DNA of 50,951 bases from UMGS1071 sp045638545 (GTDB lineage: Bacteria > Bacillota > Clostridia > Oscillospirales > Acutalibacteraceae), in the NCBI GenBank assembly GCA_045638545.1, contig JAZUBL010000020.1, positions 1 through 50,951 on the forward strand. Direction: 5' to 3'. The translations under genes were made by a program, and so were the position numbers. Below the pieces are notes generated by a model that was not told the DNA's origin, searched no databases, and was given only the letters and a program-made list of their open reading frames with translations. Every line of letters starts with the position of its first letter. The first letter of the stretch is position 1. Positions 48,282 through 50,951 of this stretch are shown piece by piece.

Positions 48282-49924
48282 ATAGATCGTTTCCTTTCAT
48301 GACGTTTTGTTTGAATAACTGCAGCCAGACGTACAAGACCCTTGACTGCCAGATTTGTAAGTAAGATCATAATTGACAGCACAAAAATCTCGTTAAAATT
48401 CGCAAAGTGCTGCAATTCCTTTATTTTTGTAGTAATTACCATCGTGTTTGTGCTTACCAGAAAAACAACCGCACTTACGGTTACCATAGAGTTCACAAAG
48501 AAATAGCTGAAGGATTCCAGCAGTGTGGATACAGCGTTTGGCGTAATGATGCGAACCACTGTTTTGAACCAGTTATCGCCCAGCAGCTTTGCTGTTGTTT
48601 CCCAGGAAGCATTTAACTTCTCTAAGCTGCTCTTCATCATAAGATATGGTGAAGAAAAATAGTGAACAACGTTGCAGATTACAAGAATTGCAAATGTGTT
48701 GTGTACAAAAGTACCCTTAAATGTCAGCAGATAACCAACACCAAGAACCATACCTGGAATTGTATTGGTGATCAAAGAAATAGCGTTTGGAATTTTACCG
48801 TAATGACGATGAATTCCTCGTCTGGCTGCCACCAGCGCCAAACTGTATACAACCAACGTTCCCAATATAGATGTGGCAAGCGCCACCAATAAAGAATTCA
48901 GGTAAACGCCAACCAGAGAACTGTCTGTAAAGATACTGAGAATATGTTCCAGTGAAAAATTCATACGATATGGCCATTGTTCTACAAACGGCATAATAAA
49001 GATCACTGCAAAAATAGACAGCACACAAGTCAGCAGCACACCGGAAGCAATCCCCAGGATCAGATCACGGACTTTATTTTTTTCGATTTCCACAACTGAG
49101 ATCTTGTTATATCGAATGTTATACTTATTCAGAATCGAAATCAGCACAATGCTTATTACAGAAGGAATCAGCATAATAATAGAAATAGCAGATCCCGTAT
49201 TAAAATCCGGAAGACTGCCCAGCATAGCATTGTACAGCTGGTTTGCAATCAGATCGATATTACCTGCCAGTGCAGCCGGAATGCCATAATCGGTAAAGCT
49301 TAAAGTAAAAACCTGAATAAAAGAAACTGCAAGGGTACTGATCAGCGGTGTAATAACCGTTCTCAGGAAACATTTTACCTTGCTGTCTCCCATCATACGG
49401 GATACAACAGAGAATTTTTTATCAACATATCCCATGGTATTATTGATAAGCATAAAAGAAATCGGCAGCGTATAAATTACATAGCCAATAATCAGACCAG
49501 GAATTCCATAAATATCCATAATCTGAAAACCGAGTAATCTGGTAATCAACCCTTGTTTGCCCAGTGAATAGATGATCGCAAATCCATAAGTGATCGTCGG
49601 CAGAAGCATAGGCACCATAACAAGCGTCGAGATCAGCTTTTTCAGTTTTCCGGGAATATTTGTATAGTTCACTGCATAGGCAGGAATAAATGCCAGTATG
49701 GTTGTTATGATACCGCTGGCTGCTGAAATCAGAACACTGTTCAGGAATGACTTAAAAATTGTCCCCTCTGCAAAGAGTTTTCCGTAAAACTCCGGTGTAA
49801 CACCACTTTCGCCAAACACTGACATGCACAAAATCGTGCCCATTGGCAGCAGCAGAAAGAAACCAAACAGCAATCCACAGAAAATCAGGATAATTTTCTG
49901 CGGTGCAATTTTAAGTGGATTCAT
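48278..49924 (-). CDS. phnU: 2-AEP ABC transporter permease, two domains in one chain
   Basis: The 548-aa membrane protein contains two BPD_transp_1 halves in tandem, about 12 membrane segments. EAA-type loops occur in each half: SVVSRMMGDSKVKCFLRTVITPLI in the first and SWETTAKLLGDNWFKTVVRIITPNA in the second. This length and duplication fit the PhnU2/ThiP-like class, in which one polypeptide supplies both halves of the channel. It overlaps phnT and phnS by 4 bp on each side, so translation is coupled. Confidence 0.88.
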   Translation of the reverse strand: MNPLKIAPQKIILIFCGLLFGFFLLLPMGTILCMSVFGESGVTPEFYGKLFAEGTIFKSFLNSVLISAASGIITTILAFIPAYAVNYTNIPGKLKKLISTLVMVPMLLPTITYGFAIIYSLGKQGLITRLLGFQIMDIYGIPGLIIGYVIYTLPISFMLINNTMGYVDKKFSVVSRMMGDSKVKCFLRTVITPLISTLAVSFIQVFTLSFTDYGIPAALAGNIDLIANQLYNAMLGSLPDFNTGSAISIIMLIPSVISIVLISILNKYNIRYNKISVVEIEKNKVRDLILGIASGVLLTCVLSIFAVIFIMPFVEQWPYRMNFSLEHILSIFTDSSLVGVYLNSLLVALATSILGTLVVYSLALVAARRGIHRHYGKIPNAISLITNTIPGMVLGVGYLLTFKGTFVHNTFAILVICNVVHYFSSPYLMMKSSLEKLNASWETTAKLLGDNWFKTVVRIITPNAVSTLLESFSYFFVNSMVTVSAVVFLVSTNTMVITTKIKELQHFANFNEIFVLSIMILLTNLAVKGLVRLAAVIQTKRHERKRSI

Positions 49925-50679
49925 ATCGTCACCACCCGATCTCCAAACAAAGCAAGGATATTATTTCGTTTGATTTCAAGCTGACGAAGAATGAATTCCG
50001 ACACAAAAACGTCCGATGGTGCATTAATGATTTTATCCGGACTTGCATACTGCAAAATCGTACCGCCTTTCAGGATCATTACCTTATCCGAGAGGCTCAG
50101 CGCTTCTTCCGGATCATGGGTAACAATAATCGTTGTCAGATTAAACTCCTTGGCGATCTGCTTGATTTTATCCTTGATGGATTCCTTGATAACACCATCC
50201 AAAGCACTAAGCGGCTCGTCCAGCAGTAAAATTTTAGGCTTCATCACCAATGTACGAGCCAATGCTACACGCTGCTTCTGTCCACCAGAAAGCACTTCAA
50301 TGTTTTTCTTCAGGTGCTCCCGTAAACCAAGAAGATCGATCAGATCCTCTACCTCTTCTTTGGTAGAGATATCCGGTTTGTTCTTCAGCCCATACATGAT
50401 ATTTTCATAAGCATTTAAATTAGGAAACAATGCATAGTCCTGAAAAACGATATTAAATCCTCTTTTTTCCATAGGAACTTTTGTGATATCTGTTCCATCT
50501 AAAAAAATCTCACCACTGCTAGGCTGGGTTATGCCGAGAATTATGTTTAACAGGGTTGTTTTTCCGCTGCCGGAAGAACCGAGAATCGAAATAATTTCAC
50601 CATCCTCTACCTTGAAGTTAATGTGGTTCAAAACATTGACTGAACCAAAAGATTTTTCAATATTCTTAAGTTCTAGCAT
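49921..50679 (-). CDS. phnT: 2-AEP ABC transporter ATP-binding protein
   Basis: The 252-aa ATPase has Walker A LGSSGSGKTTLLNIILG (about residues 33-48), the Q-loop FQDYALFPNLNAYENIMYGL, signature LSGGQKQRVALARTLV, Walker B ILLLDEPLSALD and the H-loop TIIVTHDPEEAL. It is close to the PotA/CysA/FbpC group. The start ATG 50677-50679 has GGGAGG upstream; the open frame extends 11 codons more. It is the first gene of the operon and has a -10 element (50711-50716) close upstream. Confidence 0.93.
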   Translation of the reverse strand: MLELKNIEKSFGSVNVLNHINFKVEDGEIISILGSSGSGKTTLLNIILGITQPSSGEIFLDGTDITKVPMEKRGFNIVFQDYALFPNLNAYENIMYGLKNKPDISTKEEVEDLIDLLGLREHLKKNIEVLSGGQKQRVALARTLVMKPKILLLDEPLSALDGVIKESIKDKIKQIAKEFNLTTIIVTHDPEEALSLSDKVMILKGGTILQYASPDKIINAPSDVFVSEFILRQLEIKRNNILALFGDRVVTI

Positions 50680-50710
50680 TAATTCACGCCTCCCTTTCAA
50701 TGACAAATTC

Positions 50711-50734
50711 ATTATAGCCTTTTGTCTGTAAAGG
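50711..50734 (-). promoter_or_regulatory. Promoter -10 and inverted repeat before phnT
   Basis: On the minus strand TATAAT (50711-50716) lies about 32 bp before phnT, with no clear -35. CCTTT (50718-50722) and AAAGG (50730-50734) form an inverted repeat directly upstream of the -10 that could be an operator. Confidence 0.45.
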
Positions 50735-50951
50735 ACACTATCTCTATATCGTTAAATAAAAATCAATCATTCTCTTAAAAAAACAGAGAAAATTCAGATT
50801 TCCCCCCGGTATTTTTAAAAAATCCAATTATTGTTATTATTACGTTAATTTCAGCATGATTCAATAATACAAAAACGCTAAATCCAGTTCATATTATCAA
50901 ATAGAATCATCTTCTGACGAGATTAAAGTAATCTGATCATTTGTTCTCAAT
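50735..50951. other. AT-rich region upstream of the phn operon to the window end
   Basis: About 215 bp without a gene. AGATTA-AAG-TAATCT (50920-50934) is a short perfect palindrome. A phn regulator, if one is linked, must lie beyond the window. Confidence 0.55.

Noticed and set aside
1..50951. CRISPR array, insertion sequence or prophage
   Set aside because: No regular repeat-spacer pattern, transposase, integrase or phage structural gene was found.

Overview
The window reads as ordinary chromosomal DNA of a low-to-mid GC, Gram-positive, spore-forming anaerobe of the class Clostridia, most likely an Oscillospirales-type gut bacterium. The reasons are dipicolinate synthase dpaA/dpaB (spore core), a SigH-like sigma factor, strong Shine-Dalgarno sequences, consensus sigma-A promoters, and Firmicutes-type neighbourhoods (rpsF-ssb-rpsR; dxs-tlyA-nadK-argR-recN; ymfF/ymfH). 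The species assignment is inference. I see no phage, transposon, CRISPR array or rRNA. Bases 1-26 are not genomic: they match an MGI/BGISEQ (DNBSEQ) sequencing adapter, so base 1 is a contig end and galU is cut there by assembly.

Layout. 28-2107 (+): galU end, then a clean promoter with a possible S6:S18 leader and rpsF-ssb-rpsR. 2252-4639: ferritin (-) diverges from a DUF2325 gene (+) whose leader holds two matching dyads flanking a hairpin; then an EamA transporter that seems to lack a standard start codon, and a His-rich CxxC lipoprotein. 4735-4954 (-): two tRNA-Ser genes. 5070-7961: YjjG-like HAD phosphatase (-), a low-complexity membrane-anchored protein (+), nfo (-), ppa (+). 8049-23453 (-): a long, tightly packed run in transcription order ymfF, ymfH, lgt, folD, dxs, tlyA, nadK, argR, recN, tyrS, yfhO-like, small CxxC protein, NusG-II, Gx transporter. 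23704-27101 (-): metY, a zinc-ribbon membrane protein, dpaA-dpaB. 27454-28833 (+): murC. 28917-29837 (-): trxB. 30088-31709 (+): DUF1292 protein, a 6S RNA candidate, a DegV protein. 31771-34660 (-): a FecBCD-type metal/metallophore ABC importer. 35098-39226 (-): a GrpB-pyrophosphatase-Nudix fusion, an unrecognised protein with an apparent internal duplication, a zinc-ribbon protein, a SigH-like factor. 39539-42562 (+): yifB, hisH, hisF. 42648-44674: WYL regulator (-) and an alpha/beta hydrolase (+). 44829-44985 (+): tRNA-Asp and tRNA-Thr. 45350-50679 (-): a complete 2-aminoethylphosphonate (2-AEP) operon, phnT-phnU-phnS-phnW-phnX.

How the parts work together. Most of the window is housekeeping: translation, isoprenoid, folate and NADP synthesis, lipoprotein maturation, EF-P modification, DNA repair, thiol redox. 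Accessory themes are iron (ferritin, DUF2325 locus, FecBCD importer), sporulation (dpaAB, SigH-like factor) and phosphonate use, where 2-AEP is imported, transaminated to phosphonoacetaldehyde and split into acetaldehyde and phosphate.

The most novel item I see is the 488-aa protein at 36602-38068. Residues 54-109 and 297-352 align without gaps at a constant offset of 243, and both copies resemble the N-terminal nuclease domain of type I restriction R subunits with the catalytic E-x-K residues replaced. The paired dyads and hairpin before the DUF2325 gene are the most interesting regulatory structure.
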